A stretch of 64,000 nt of DNA, taken from the NCBI RefSeq assembly GCF_001899645.1, contig NZ_MKVV01000027.1, positions 55,783 to 119,782 on the forward strand, given 5' to 3'. The position numbers were made by a program, and so were the translations under genes. Below, piece by piece: positions 24,056 through 32,764 of the stretch. This stretch comes from Pseudonocardia sp. 73-21 (GTDB lineage: Bacteria > Actinomycetota > Actinomycetes > Mycobacteriales > Pseudonocardiaceae). Below the pieces are notes generated by a model, which saw only the letters and a program-made list of their open reading frames with translations, had not been told where the DNA came from and did no database searches. Each line of letters opens with the position of its first letter. The stretch's first letter is position 1.

Positions 24056-25250
24056 CCCGCTCGGCCCGTCGTCGCAGGTGGGCGAGCTGGGCCGCGTCCT
24101 GGGGCAGGGCCAGCGCGGCGGCGTAGGCGGCCCGCGCGTCGGCGGTGTGGCCCAGCCGGGCCAGCAGCTCGGCGCGGGAGGCGTGCCGCAGCGGGTAGTC
24201 GTCGAGGCCGGTCACGGCGTCGATCGCCGCCAGCCCCGCCGCCGGGCCGTCCCGCTCGCCGACCGCGACGGCCCGGTTGAGCCGCACCACCGGCGTGTCC
24301 GCGACGGCGAGCAGCACGTCGTACCAGGACAGGACGGCGGTCCAGTCGGTGTCGGCGTAGCGCGGGGCCAGCGCGTGGCAGGCCGCGATCGCCGCCTGCA
24401 CGACGTAGGGATCGGGGCGGTCGGGGGAGCGGCGCAGCCCCTCGCCCACCAGGATCACCCCCTCCTGCACCAGCTCGGCGCGCCACCGCCCGCGGTCCTG
24501 GTCGGCGAGCAGCACGGGCCGCCCGTCCGCGTCGTGGCGGGCGTCGCGGCGGGAGTCCAGCAGCAGCTCCAGCGCCAGCAGCCCCAGCACCGACGCCTCA
24601 CCGGGCATCAGCTCGCGCAGCAGCCGGGTGAGCCGCACCGCCTCGTCGACCAGGGCGGGGCGCGGCGTCGCCGTCGGTCCGTAGCCCTCGTTGAACAGCA
24701 GGTACACCGTCGACAGCACGCCACGCAGCCGCTCGGGCAGCTCGTGGTCGTCGGGCACGCGGTAGGGGATGCCGGCGCGGGCGATCTTCTGCTTGGCCCG
24801 GGTGAGCCGCTTGGTCATGGTCGCCTCGGGCACCAGCAGGGCGCGGGCGACCTCGGGAGTCGTGAGCCCGCACAGCGTCCGCAGCGCGAGCGCGACCTGC
24901 GTCTCCACCGCGAGCGCGGGGTGGCAGCAGGTGAACACCAGCCGGAGCAGATCGTCCTGCTCCTCGGGCGGGCCGGTCAGCTCCATCGCCGCGGCCTCCT
25001 TGCCCGTGCGCGCGGCCTCCCGGCGGACGATGTCGATCGCGCGCCGCCGCGCCGCGACCGTCAGCCAGGCCCGCGGCTCGTCGGGCACGCCGTCGCGGGG
25101 CCAGGTCTCCAGCGCCCGGACCGTGGCGTCCTGCACGGCGTCCTCGGCCAGCGCCACGTCACCGACCTGCCGGATCAGGGTGGCCAGCACGCGCGTGCCC
25201 TCGTCGCGCACGAGGCGGACGAGGGCGGCGTGCGCGGGATCGAGGGGCAC
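24045..25250 (-). CDS. ECF42-type RNA polymerase sigma factor
   Basis: This 401-residue sigma factor has an ECF core (region 2 with EDAVQDATVRALETWP and [18 protein letters not shown]; region 4 with TTPEVARALLVPEATMTKRL) and the long C-terminal helical/TPR-like extension (DUF6596, with STVYLLFNEGY) that marks the ECF42 group. That group lacks an anti-sigma factor; the extension is required for activity, and a DGPF/YCII-like partner is encoded next door, as here. The GTG start follows the partner's TGA directly (TGAGTG), so translation is likely coupled. Confidence 0.9.
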   Translation of the reverse strand: MPLDPAHAALVRLVRDEGTRVLATLIRQVGDVALAEDAVQDATVRALETWPRDGVPDEPRAWLTVAARRRAIDIVRREAARTGKEAAAMELTGPPEEQDDLLRLVFTCCHPALAVETQVALALRTLCGLTTPEVARALLVPEATMTKRLTRAKQKIARAGIPYRVPDDHELPERLRGVLSTVYLLFNEGYGPTATPRPALVDEAVRLTRLLRELMPGEASVLGLLALELLLDSRRDARHDADGRPVLLADQDRGRWRAELVQEGVILVGEGLRRSPDRPDPYVVQAAIAACHALAPRYADTDWTAVLSWYDVLLAVADTPVVRLNRAVAVGERDGPAAGLAAIDAVTGLDDYPLRHASRAELLARLGHTADARAAYAAALALPQDAAQLAHLRRRAERVSP

Positions 25251-25601
25251 TCAGCCGCCGAAGTCGATGACCGGACGCACCTCGACCGCGCCGTCCCACG
25301 CGCCGGGGATGGTGGCCGCGATCTTGACGGCCTCGTCGAGATCGGCGCACTCGATGAGGTAGAAGCCGGTCAGGGCCTCCTTCGTCTCCGCGTAGGGTCC
25401 GTCGGAGGTGACGACGTCACCGCCCTTGCCGCCCTGCACGCGCACCGTGGTGGCGGTGGAGGTCTGGTAGAGCGCGGCGCCACCGCGGATCACGGCGGCG
25501 GCGGCCTCGCCGAACGCGTTGTACTCCTTCATCTCGTCGCCGTACTCCGGCAGCGTCCAGTCGACGTCGGCGGAGTAGATGAGGGCGGCGTACTGGGGCA
25601 T
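25251..25601 (-). CDS. DGPF/YCII-related protein, ECF42 partner
   Basis: This 116-residue YCII-superfamily protein carries TSDGPYAETKEALTGFYLIE, the DGPF-domain motif (here DGPY), and ends EVRPVIDFGG. Such proteins almost always accompany ECF42 sigma genes, but their biochemical role is unclear. The ATG at 25601 has GAGGAG upstream. It is the first gene of a two-gene operon, and its stop codon abuts the sigma start codon. A divergent B12-binding-like gene lies 86 bp away. Confidence 0.9.
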   Translation of the reverse strand: MPQYAALIYSADVDWTLPEYGDEMKEYNAFGEAAAAVIRGGAALYQTSTATTVRVQGGKGGDVVTSDGPYAETKEALTGFYLIECADLDEAVKIAATIPGAWDGAVEVRPVIDFGG

Positions 25602-25687
25602 GGGGTGCTCCTCGGGGGTGGTTGCGCCGAAGCGGTTCCTCGGCGTCAACCTAGGGACGAACGAGTCGGCGGCGAAAGGACAACCTC

Positions 25688-26572
25688 GTGCGAATTGCTT
25701 CCCTGCTTCCCGCGGCCACCGAGATCGCGGCGGCGGTCGGACTCGTCGACGACCTCGTTGCGGTCACGTTCGAGTGCGACCACCCCGCCGGGATCCGGGA
25801 GCGACTGCCCGTCGTGGTCGACACCGCGCTCCCCGCCGGTCTCGGCCCCGGCGAGATCGACGCGGTGGTCCGCGACCGGGTGGCCCGGGGGCTGCCGATG
25901 TACGCCGTCGACACCGCCGAGCTGCGCCGCCTCGACCCGGAGCTCATCCTCACCCAGGACCTCTGCCGGGTCTGCGCGCTGCCCGCGGGCACCGTCGAGG
26001 ACGCGCTGGCGGTGATCGGTTCGGACGCCGAGGTCCTCTCGATCGACCCGCACACGGTGGACGACGTGCTGGCCGCGATCGCCGCGGTCGGGCGCCGGGG
26101 CGGGGCACCGGAGCAGGCCTCCGCGCTGGTCGACGCGCTGCGGACGCGGCTCGCCGCCGTGGCGTCCGCCGTCGACGGCCGCCCGCGGCCCCGCGTCCTC
26201 GTGCTGGAGTGGACCGACCCGCCGTTCCTCGCCGGGCACTGGGTGCCCGAGCTCGTGCGGCGGGCCGGCGGTGAGCCGGTGGCGGGGGTGGAGGGCGGTC
26301 GGTCGGTGACGGCGACGTGGGACGAGCTGGCCGCGCTGGACGTGGACGTCGTACTCACGGCCCCGTGCGGGTACGACCTCGCCGCGGCCGTGGAGCAGTC
26401 GGAGGTGGTGCGGGAGCGGCTGCCGGGCGTGCCGGTGGTCGCGATCGACTCCGCCGCGTACGTGGTGCGCGCCGGCCCGCGTCTGGTGGACGGGATCGAG
26501 GCGCTGGCGTGGGCGCTGCACGCCGAGGCCGTGGCGGCGCCGCCGGCCGGGCGGGTCCGGCGGGTGGGGTAG
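25688..26572 (+). CDS. Cobalamin/Fe-hydroxamate-type binding protein without signal peptide
   Basis: The 294-residue sequence is a periplasmic-binding-protein class III fold (BtuF/FepB-like): RIASLLPAATEIAAAVGLVD at the N-terminus, a central linker helix, and VLVLEWTDPPFLAGHWVPEL in the second lobe. No signal peptide or lipobox is present: the protein starts at the first strand of the fold. It also has a CRVCALP segment in place of the usual loop. It therefore seems to act in the cytoplasm as a stand-alone binding protein, possibly for a corrinoid; no permease or ATPase gene is near. The GTG start has AAGGA upstream. Confidence 0.78.
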   Translation: MRIASLLPAATEIAAAVGLVDDLVAVTFECDHPAGIRERLPVVVDTALPAGLGPGEIDAVVRDRVARGLPMYAVDTAELRRLDPELILTQDLCRVCALPAGTVEDALAVIGSDAEVLSIDPHTVDDVLAAIAAVGRRGGAPEQASALVDALRTRLAAVASAVDGRPRPRVLVLEWTDPPFLAGHWVPELVRRAGGEPVAGVEGGRSVTATWDELAALDVDVVLTAPCGYDLAAAVEQSEVVRERLPGVPVVAIDSAAYVVRAGPRLVDGIEALAWALHAEAVAAPPAGRVRRVG

Positions 26573-26776
26573 CCCGCGGGCTCCGGCGCCACTCGGGTCC
26601 GGGGGCCACGGGTCCGGAAGATCGCCGGGTGCCGCACGTCGGCGTCCGGAGGAGGACGCTCCTGTGCGGCCCGCGACGATCATGGGCACGCGGCGGGCCG
26701 GGAACACCCCGGCACGGGACGCGGCGGGGCTCGTCGGCTCCGGAAACGGTGACGGCATCCGCGTAGCATCCGCCTC

Positions 26777-28258
26777 GTGAGCACTCCCCGTCCCGGCCAC
26801 ATCGTGCTCGCCGACGCCGACGGCACCCCCTACTCCTCGCTGCGCCGGCGCCCGGCTCCCCGCGCGGAGCGCTACGAGCTGGGCCGCAGCCTGCGCCACA
26901 AGGTGCCGCGCAGCTCGCTGGGGGAGTGGGCGCCGCCCGCCGACCGCCCCGATCCGGTGCAGCAGATCATGCAGTCGCACGAGGGGCGGGTGGACCGGCT
27001 CATCCCCGTCCGGGTCGGGCGCATGATCGCCTCGCCCTACGGCTTCCTGCGCGGCACGGCCGTGGTGATGGCCACCGACGTGGCGGGCCTGCCGGCCACG
27101 GGCATCACGCCGGTGGTCTGCGGCGACGCGCACCTGGGCAACTTCGGCTTCTACGCCTCGCCCGAGCGCGACCTGGTGATCGACCTCAACGACTTCGACG
27201 AGGCCCACCCCGGCGGCTGGGAGTGGGATCTGCGCAGGCTCGTCGCCAGCATCTGGGTGGCCGGGCGGCACAACGGCGCGAGCGAGGACCACTGCGCGCA
27301 GGCCGTCGCCCAGTGCGTGGCCGCCTACCGTGACGAGGTGCGGCTGCTGGCCGACATGCCGCTGCTGTCGCGCTCCTACCAGCGGCTCGACGTCGACCGG
27401 TTGCAGGAGGAGAGCGGCAAGCCGCTGCGTCACGAGATCGAGCGGGCGGCGAAGCGCGCCCGGCACCGCACCAGCGACCGCGCCCTGCCGCGCTTCACCG
27501 AGAAGGTCGACGGCCGGCGCCGGATCGTCGAGGAGCCGCCGCTGATCACCCGGCTGCCCGGCCACGAGCGGGACCTGGTGGCCGCCGCGCTCGACGACTA
27601 CCTGCTGACGCTGGCCTCGCACTGGCGCCGCGTGCTCGGCGGTTACACGCTCGTCGACGTCGCGCACAAGGTGGTCGGGGTCGGCAGCGTCGGGCTCCGC
27701 GCCTACGTGGCGCTGCTGGAGGGCTCGTCGCCCGAGGACGTGGTGTTCCTGCAGCTCAAGCAGGCCCGACGGTCGGTGCTGGCCCACCATGTGCACGGCG
27801 AGTCGGCGTGGCACGCCCACCAGGGGCAGCGGGTGGTGGAGTACCAGCAGGCGCTGCAGACGGTCAGCGACCCGCTACTGGGCTGGACAACCGTCTCGGG
27901 GCTCGCCCGGGACTCCGCAGCCGGTGGGGTGCCCGGGCGCGGGAGCCGCGATGGTGGCGGGCCGGGGATGCAGTTCTACGTGCGCCAGTTCCGGAACATG
28001 AAGGGCACCATCGCGCTCGAGGGCATCGACGCCGCCGCGCTGATCGACTACGCCGGCGTCGTCGGGCACCTGTTGGCGAAGGGGCACGCGCGCACCAGCG
28101 GGGCGTCGATGATCGCCGGGTACGTCGGCGGTTCGTCCAAGGTGGACGACGCGCTGGGCCGGTTCGCCCGCGCCTACGCCGACCAGACCGAGGCCGACCA
28201 CGCCGCGCTCGTCACCGCCGTCGACCGGGGCCGCCTGCCCGTCGAGCGCGGGGTCTGA
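26777..28258 (+). CDS. DUF2252 family protein (kinase-like fold)
   Basis: This 493-residue protein matches the DUF2252 family, related in fold to aminoglycoside phosphotransferases. The catalytic-loop-like CGDAHLGNFGFY and the metal-loop-like IDLNDFDEAHPGGWEWDL are both intact. A 20-residue Gly/Arg/Ser-rich stretch interrupts the C-terminal third after TVSGLARDS. The GTG start has TAGCAT (26764-26769) seven bases upstream and no ribosome site, so the mRNA is probably leaderless. An alpha/beta hydrolase follows one base after the stop codon, indicating an operon. The substrate is unknown for the whole family. Confidence 0.85.
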   Translation: MSTPRPGHIVLADADGTPYSSLRRRPAPRAERYELGRSLRHKVPRSSLGEWAPPADRPDPVQQIMQSHEGRVDRLIPVRVGRMIASPYGFLRGTAVVMATDVAGLPATGITPVVCGDAHLGNFGFYASPERDLVIDLNDFDEAHPGGWEWDLRRLVASIWVAGRHNGASEDHCAQAVAQCVAAYRDEVRLLADMPLLSRSYQRLDVDRLQEESGKPLRHEIERAAKRARHRTSDRALPRFTEKVDGRRRIVEEPPLITRLPGHERDLVAAALDDYLLTLASHWRRVLGGYTLVDVAHKVVGVGSVGLRAYVALLEGSSPEDVVFLQLKQARRSVLAHHVHGESAWHAHQGQRVVEYQQALQTVSDPLLGWTTVSGLARDSAAGGVPGRGSRDGGGPGMQFYVRQFRNMKGTIALEGIDAAALIDYAGVVGHLLAKGHARTSGASMIAGYVGGSSKVDDALGRFARAYADQTEADHAALVTAVDRGRLPVERGV

Positions 28259-28259
28259 G

Positions 28260-29030
28260 ATGGGGGAGCGCCTGCGGCTGCTCGTGCGCGAGTTCGGTCC
28301 GGTGCTCGGAGTGGGCCGGCGTGCCCTGCACCGCCACCCGATCTGGACGGACGGCACGGCGGAGGGCCGTGGGACGGGCGTGGTGGTGGTGCCCGGCTTC
28401 GGGGGCGCCGACGCGAGCATGGCGGTGCTGCGGCGCTGGCTCACCGGCCGCGGGTACACCGCCGTCGGGGCCGGTCTGGGCCTGAACCTGGGCTGCACGG
28501 CCGATCTGGTGCACCGCCTCGAGCGCCGCGTCGCCGACCTCGCGCGGGCCACCGGTCGACCCGTCGTGCTGGTCGGGCACAGCCGGGGCGGCTGGATCGG
28601 CCGGCTGGTGGCGGTGCGCCGCCCCGATCTCGTGGCCGGCGTGGTGATGATGGGCAGCCCCGTGCTCGACCCGCTCGACGCGCGCGGCGTGGCGCTGGCC
28701 GTGCTGCGGGTCCTGCTCGGGCTCTCCCGGATCGGGGTCCAGGGCGTGTTGGACCACGGCTGCCTGCACGGCACCTGCCGCGCGGCCACGGAAGCCGGTC
28801 TGGCGGCCCCGCTGCGGACGCCCGCCCTGGCCGTCTACTCCCGTGACGACGGGGTCGTCGGCTGGCGGTCGTGCCGTGACCCGGAGGCGGAGTGGGTCGA
28901 GGTGCACAGCAGCCACACCGGGATGGGCACCGATCCGGAGCTCTACGCCGCGCTCGCCCCCCACCTCGCGGCATGGGCGGGCGGTCACGGTGTCGTCGCG
29001 GAAACCCGTGATCGGGATCCCGCGGGGTAG
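28260..29030 (+). CDS. Alpha/beta hydrolase
   Basis: This 256-residue alpha/beta hydrolase has the nucleophile elbow GHSRGG (about residue 103) after a GFGG oxyanion-type loop, and a C-terminal HSSHTGMG that probably carries the catalytic His. It begins one base after the DUF2252 stop codon and must be co-translated with it. Related actinobacterial proteins are often called lipase or esterase-like, but the substrate cannot be read from the sequence. Confidence 0.8.
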   Translation: MGERLRLLVREFGPVLGVGRRALHRHPIWTDGTAEGRGTGVVVVPGFGGADASMAVLRRWLTGRGYTAVGAGLGLNLGCTADLVHRLERRVADLARATGRPVVLVGHSRGGWIGRLVAVRRPDLVAGVVMMGSPVLDPLDARGVALAVLRVLLGLSRIGVQGVLDHGCLHGTCRAATEAGLAAPLRTPALAVYSRDDGVVGWRSCRDPEAEWVEVHSSHTGMGTDPELYAALAPHLAAWAGGHGVVAETRDRDPAG

Positions 29031-29154
29031 ACTCGGTAGGTCAGGTCGGGTGGGGGCCGCCAGCTCCCGCCTCGTGGCAGAGCGCCGCCTGACGAACGGT
29101 CGCGCCGGTCGCCAGCAGTGGGCCGAGCGTGACGAGCAAGGGAGTCACGGACGC

Positions 29155-29358
29155 ATGAGCTGGACCGGAAACCCTTCCACCACCGACGCGGGCGGGCGTT
29201 TCGCCGCCGCCCAGGTGGCCAACGCCGAGAGCAACGACCTGCAGAACATGCGTGCCGCCCGCGTGGTGGCCGGTCGTTCGGCCGACGCGGCCGACTGTGC
29301 CGAGATGCTGGCCATGCTGGGCCTCGACGCCGGTGTCGACCGGATGCCGGTGGGCTGA
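29155..29358 (+). CDS. Small hypothetical protein (67 residues)
   Basis: The ORF MSWTGNPSTTDAGG... has an AAGGGAG ribosome site 12 bases upstream of ATG 29155 and a hydrophilic, partly helical composition (RFAAAQVANAESNDLQNMRA, then AEMLAMLGLDAG). It has no membrane segment or Cys pair. It follows the alpha/beta hydrolase by 124 bp and is convergent with the DUF1707 gene. I do not recognise the family; the ribosome site and balanced composition suggest a real gene. Confidence 0.6.
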   Translation: MSWTGNPSTTDAGGRFAAAQVANAESNDLQNMRAARVVAGRSADAADCAEMLAMLGLDAGVDRMPVG

Positions 29359-29367
29359 GCTCCCGGA

Positions 29368-29787
29368 TCACCCGCGTGGTGCACCCGCCGCCCGCCTGCG
29401 GGCGCGGCGGTGGTGCACCACCAGGCTCACTCCCAACCAGAACAGGGGCCACACCGGCCAGAAGAACGGCGCGGCCCCGAACGCCACCACCCCGACCACC
29501 CACCGGGTGAGCACCAGCGCCGCGATCACCGCCACCACGGCGGCGTGGATCGCGAGCCGTCGTCGCGCCTGCGGCCCGAGCTCCACCGGCGGGGCCGGCG
29601 GAGCGGGCAGGTCCGTCGTGAGCACGGCGAGATCGTCGGCGGTGCGGGCGGCGTAGGCGAGGGCCTGGCGTTCGTCGGCCTCGTCGAGCGTGAGGCGCCC
29701 CTCCGCGGCGGCGGCGCGCAGCCGGTCGGCCACCACCTCGCGGTCGGCGTCGGAGACCCGGATCTGGTTGACCTGTACTGGATTCAT
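29368..29787 (-). CDS. DUF1707 membrane protein
   Basis: This 139-residue protein has an N-terminal DUF1707 domain (IRVSDADREVVADRLRAAAA, then GRLTLDEADERQALAYAAR) and two membrane helices (about residues 77-97 and 103-123), with a basic tail. DUF1707 domains are common at the N-terminus of actinobacterial membrane or regulatory proteins, but their role is unknown. It is divergent from the two-component system that follows. Confidence 0.85.
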   Translation of the reverse strand: MNPVQVNQIRVSDADREVVADRLRAAAAEGRLTLDEADERQALAYAARTADDLAVLTTDLPAPPAPPVELGPQARRRLAIHAAVVAVIAALVLTRWVVGVVAFGAAPFFWPVWPLFWLGVSLVVHHRRARRRAAGAPRG

Positions 29788-29952
29788 GCCGTCGATCCTG
29801 TCCGCGCCCCGTCGCGAGCGCGTCGGTACGGCGGAGGCCGTTGCGCTGCCCCACCGGGCGCACGGCGATCGACGGACCTACTCCCCCGGAGGTGGTCGCC
29901 GTTGCGCCCGCGGGACGACGCCGACGGTGCCCCGCTGTCCTACGGTGGAGCG

Positions 29953-31098
29953 GTGTCACCGTTTCCCGGCTGGTGGGGCGGCGCGCGCCCGACGCTGGCG
30001 CTGCCCGCCGCCGTCGCGGTGTTCGGGATGGCCGGCACGACGTTCTCCACCTACCACCAGACCGGACGCGCCCCCGACGCGGTGGCGGTGGCGCTGGTGC
30101 TCGCGGGGCCGCTGGCGCTGGTGGTGCGCCGGTGGAACCCACCGGTCGTGCTCGGTGTGGTGGGGGCGGTGCTCGTCGCCTACCTCGCGCTCGGCTACCC
30201 CTACGGGCCGGTGTACCTGGCGACGGTGGTCGCACTCGTCTCGGCGGTCGGCGCCGGGCACCGTGTCACCGCCTACGCGGTGGTCGGGGCCATCTACGCC
30301 GGCACGGTCGTCGTCGGCCTCGTCCGCGATCCGGGCGCGGCGTGGGGGCCGGCGGCCACGACGCTCGCCTGGCTCGTCGCCGTGTGCGCGGCGGCGGAGG
30401 GACTCCGGGCCCGTCGCGAGCGGCTCACCCAGGCGCGTGCGGCCCGGGAGGAGACCGAGCGCCGCCAGGGCGTGCAGGAACGGCTGCGGATCGCGCAGGA
30501 GCTGCACGACGTGCTCGGCCACCACGTCTCGCTGATCAACGTGCAGGCGGGAGTGGCGCTCTACCTCATGGACGACGACCCGGAGCAGGCGCGCACGGCG
30601 CTGACGGCGATCAAGCAGTCCAGCAAGGAGCTGCTGCGCGAGATGCGCTCGACCCTCGGGGTCCTGCGCGGCGTCGACGAGCAGCCGCCGCACCATCCCG
30701 TGCCCGGCCTCGCGCAGCTCGACGCGCTCGTCGCCGACACCCGGGCCGCCGGGCTGCCCGTGCGGCTCGACATCCGCGGCGAGCGGCGCGACCTGCCGCC
30801 CCACGTCGACCTGGCGGCCTACCGGATCGTCCAGGAGGCCCTGACCAACACCCGGCGCCACGCCGGCGCGGCGGAGGCCACCGTGACGCTGGATTACAGC
30901 GGCCCCGGAGTGACCGTGGACGTCTGCGACAACGGGCGGGGCGACGACGGGCGGGGCGACGACGGCACGGGCACACCGGGCGAGCCGGGCAACGGGCTGG
31001 CCGGGATGCGCGAGCGCGCCACCGCGCTCGGCGGCACGATCACCGCGGCCCCGGCCGCCCTCGGCGGGTTCCGCGTGCACGCCTGGCTGCCGGCGTGA
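29953..31098 (+). CDS. Two-component sensor histidine kinase (HisKA_3/NarL type)
   Basis: The 381-residue protein has four or five membrane helices in the first 150 residues, a coiled linker, the HisKA_3 phosphorylation motif QELHDVLGHHVSLINVQAG, and a HATPase domain with TNTRRHAGAAEATV and GNGLAGMRERA. A short Gly/Asp repeat (GRGDDGRGDDG) sits in the ATP lid. GTG 29953 is preceded by TACGGT plus six bases, a leaderless arrangement. It overlaps the response regulator gene by 4 bp. The signal is unknown; such kinases often sense envelope stress. Confidence 0.9.
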   Translation: MSPFPGWWGGARPTLALPAAVAVFGMAGTTFSTYHQTGRAPDAVAVALVLAGPLALVVRRWNPPVVLGVVGAVLVAYLALGYPYGPVYLATVVALVSAVGAGHRVTAYAVVGAIYAGTVVVGLVRDPGAAWGPAATTLAWLVAVCAAAEGLRARRERLTQARAAREETERRQGVQERLRIAQELHDVLGHHVSLINVQAGVALYLMDDDPEQARTALTAIKQSSKELLREMRSTLGVLRGVDEQPPHHPVPGLAQLDALVADTRAAGLPVRLDIRGERRDLPPHVDLAAYRIVQEALTNTRRHAGAAEATVTLDYSGPGVTVDVCDNGRGDDGRGDDGTGTPGEPGNGLAGMRERATALGGTITAAPAALGGFRVHAWLPA

Positions 31099-31766
31099 TC
31101 CGGGTCCTGCTCGCCGACGACCAGGCGCTGGTCCGCGCGGGGTTCCGGGCACTGCTGGGCCCGCAGCCGGACATGGAGGTGGTCGGGGAGGCCGAGGACG
31201 GGGCCGCCGCGCTGCGGCTGGCCCGCGAGACGAAGCCCGACGTGGTGCTGATGGACATCCGCATGCCCGGCGTCGACGGGCTCGCCGCCACCCGCGACAT
31301 CGTCGCCGACCCGTCGCTCGTCGGGGTGCGGGTGATCGTGCTGACCACCTTCACCGAGGACTCCTACGTCTTCGACGCCGTCCGGGGCGGGGCGAGCGGG
31401 TTCCTCGTGAAGGACATCGAACCCGCCGAGCTGATCCACGCCATCCGGGTCGTGCACCGGGGTGACGCGCTGCTGGCCCCCGCGGTGACGCGGACGTTGA
31501 TCGAGGAGTTCGCCGCGCGGTCGCGGCCGTCGCGGCCCGGGAACGCGGTCCTGCTCGGGGCGCTCACCGATCGCGAGCGCGAGGTCGTCACGCACGTCGC
31601 CGCCGGCCTGTCGAACGAGGAGATCGCCGCCCGCCTGGTGGTCAGCCCGGCCACGGCCAAGACCCACGTGAGCCGGGCGATGTCCAAGCTCGGTGCACGC
31701 GACCGCGCGCAGGTGGTGGTGCTGGCCTACGAGAGCGGGCTGGTGCGGCCCGGCTGGGCCGGCTGA
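31095..31766 (+). CDS. NarL/LuxR-family response regulator
   Basis: This 223-residue regulator has a complete receiver domain (acidic pair in LLADDQ, phosphoacceptor Asp in VVLMDIRMPG, Lys in FLVKDIE) and a C-terminal LuxR helix-turn-helix (LTDREREVVTHVAAGLSNEE onward to KLGARDRAQ). The GTG start overlaps the kinase stop codon (GTGA). The convergent LuxR-type gene ends 4 bp away, and both stop codons lie in the short palindrome GCTGACCGGTCAGC (31762-31775). Confidence 0.92.
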   Translation: MIRVLLADDQALVRAGFRALLGPQPDMEVVGEAEDGAAALRLARETKPDVVLMDIRMPGVDGLAATRDIVADPSLVGVRVIVLTTFTEDSYVFDAVRGGASGFLVKDIEPAELIHAIRVVHRGDALLAPAVTRTLIEEFAARSRPSRPGNAVLLGALTDREREVVTHVAAGLSNEEIAARLVVSPATAKTHVSRAMSKLGARDRAQVVVLAYESGLVRPGWAG

Positions 31767-31770
31767 CCGG

Positions 31771-32454
31771 TCAGCGGATCGCGCCCGCCCGCAGCGCGAG
31801 CAGTACCAGGTGGGCGCGGTCCTGGGCGTGCAGGCGATGGGTGATCCGGGCCAGGTGGCTCTTGATCGTCAGTGCCGACAGCCCGAGGATGTCGCCGATC
31901 TCGGTGTTGCCGAGCCCCTCGGCCGTCAGGCGCAGCACCTCCACCTCGCGGAGCGAGAGCAACCGCTCCTGTCCTCCCGAGTCGAGCACGCGCACCCGCC
32001 GCGTGGTGAGGTCCTCGTCCCGTGCCGCGGCGGTCGGCTCGGCCGACGCCGACGCGCCCGTACTCATGAGGTGCCCGCGGGCGCCCGCGGAGAGCATGGC
32101 GCCGATCCGGTCGAAACGCGCGTCGTTACCGACGGTGATCACGTGCTCCCAGCCGCCCTGCCGCAGCGTGTGGACGAGCCGGACGAGTTCGTCGGTGTCG
32201 GTGTGCCCGTCGAGCGAGGAGTCGACCAGGGCGAGCTCGCCCGGGCCGTGCGCAGCGGCGACGGCGGCCGCATCCGTGAGCGTGCCGGCCTCCAGGAACG
32301 TCCAGGGTTCCCGGTAGGACAGCTCCTCGGTCATGGCCCGGCGCACGTGGGGGTCGGCGATGGCCAGCAGCGCGGTGGCCGGGCCGCCCGAACGTGGGCT
32401 GGGCACGGCGGTCGTCCGACCGGGGGGAGAGCCGGTGGTGGGATCGATGCTCAT
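31771..32454 (-). CDS. Orphan LuxR-family regulator with atypical receiver domain
   Basis: This 227-residue protein has a receiver-like N-terminal domain and a LuxR DNA-binding domain (LSLREVEVLRLTAEGLGNTE, then LTIKSHLARITHRL). The receiver is altered: the phosphoacceptor-like Asp of ALVDSSLDG remains, but the acidic pair is reduced (LAIADPHV) and the conserved Lys is missing (GHLMSTG). It may be regulated without normal phosphorylation. The ATG at 32454 has GAGGA upstream; ATG 32466 is an alternative. No kinase gene is adjacent on its strand. It is divergent from the GH3-like gene. Confidence 0.82.
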   Translation of the reverse strand: MSIDPTTGSPPGRTTAVPSPRSGGPATALLAIADPHVRRAMTEELSYREPWTFLEAGTLTDAAAVAAAHGPGELALVDSSLDGHTDTDELVRLVHTLRQGGWEHVITVGNDARFDRIGAMLSAGARGHLMSTGASASAEPTAAARDEDLTTRRVRVLDSGGQERLLSLREVEVLRLTAEGLGNTEIGDILGLSALTIKSHLARITHRLHAQDRAHLVLLALRAGAIR

Positions 32455-32764
32455 GGAGTTCCTCATGGATCCCGTTCGTCACGGTCCGTCGCGATCCACC
32501 CTGGTGCGTGGGCCGATCGGATGCAACAGTGATCCCAGGTCGCGTGGCCATGTCGTGATCGAGTGGGCCGTTGCGACCCCCACGGTAGTCCCGAATGGCG
32601 CAACGACTTCGCTCTTCCGGGCCATGACATGCCGGTGACCAGCTGTGATCGTTCGCGGAACTATGCATTCGCCGACCGCATCGGAACGGCTTGGTCGGCA
32701 GCTGCCCCGGTCTTTCCCAGCCTTCAGGTGCCAGGCGCGCGGAGGAGGGGGGAGGGGCGGTTCG
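32455..32764. other. 310-bp divergent intergenic region
   Basis: It lies between the atypical LuxR regulator and the GH3-like gene and is less GC-rich than its surroundings, as expected of promoters. GGAGGGG near 32750 is the ribosome site for the GH3-like gene. I see no strong palindrome or coding sequence. Confidence 0.5.

Noticed and set aside
31762..31775. Palindrome GCTGACCGGTCAGC as a regulatory operator
   Set aside because: It is short, contains the stop codons of two convergent genes, and is best explained as a chance or terminator-related feature.
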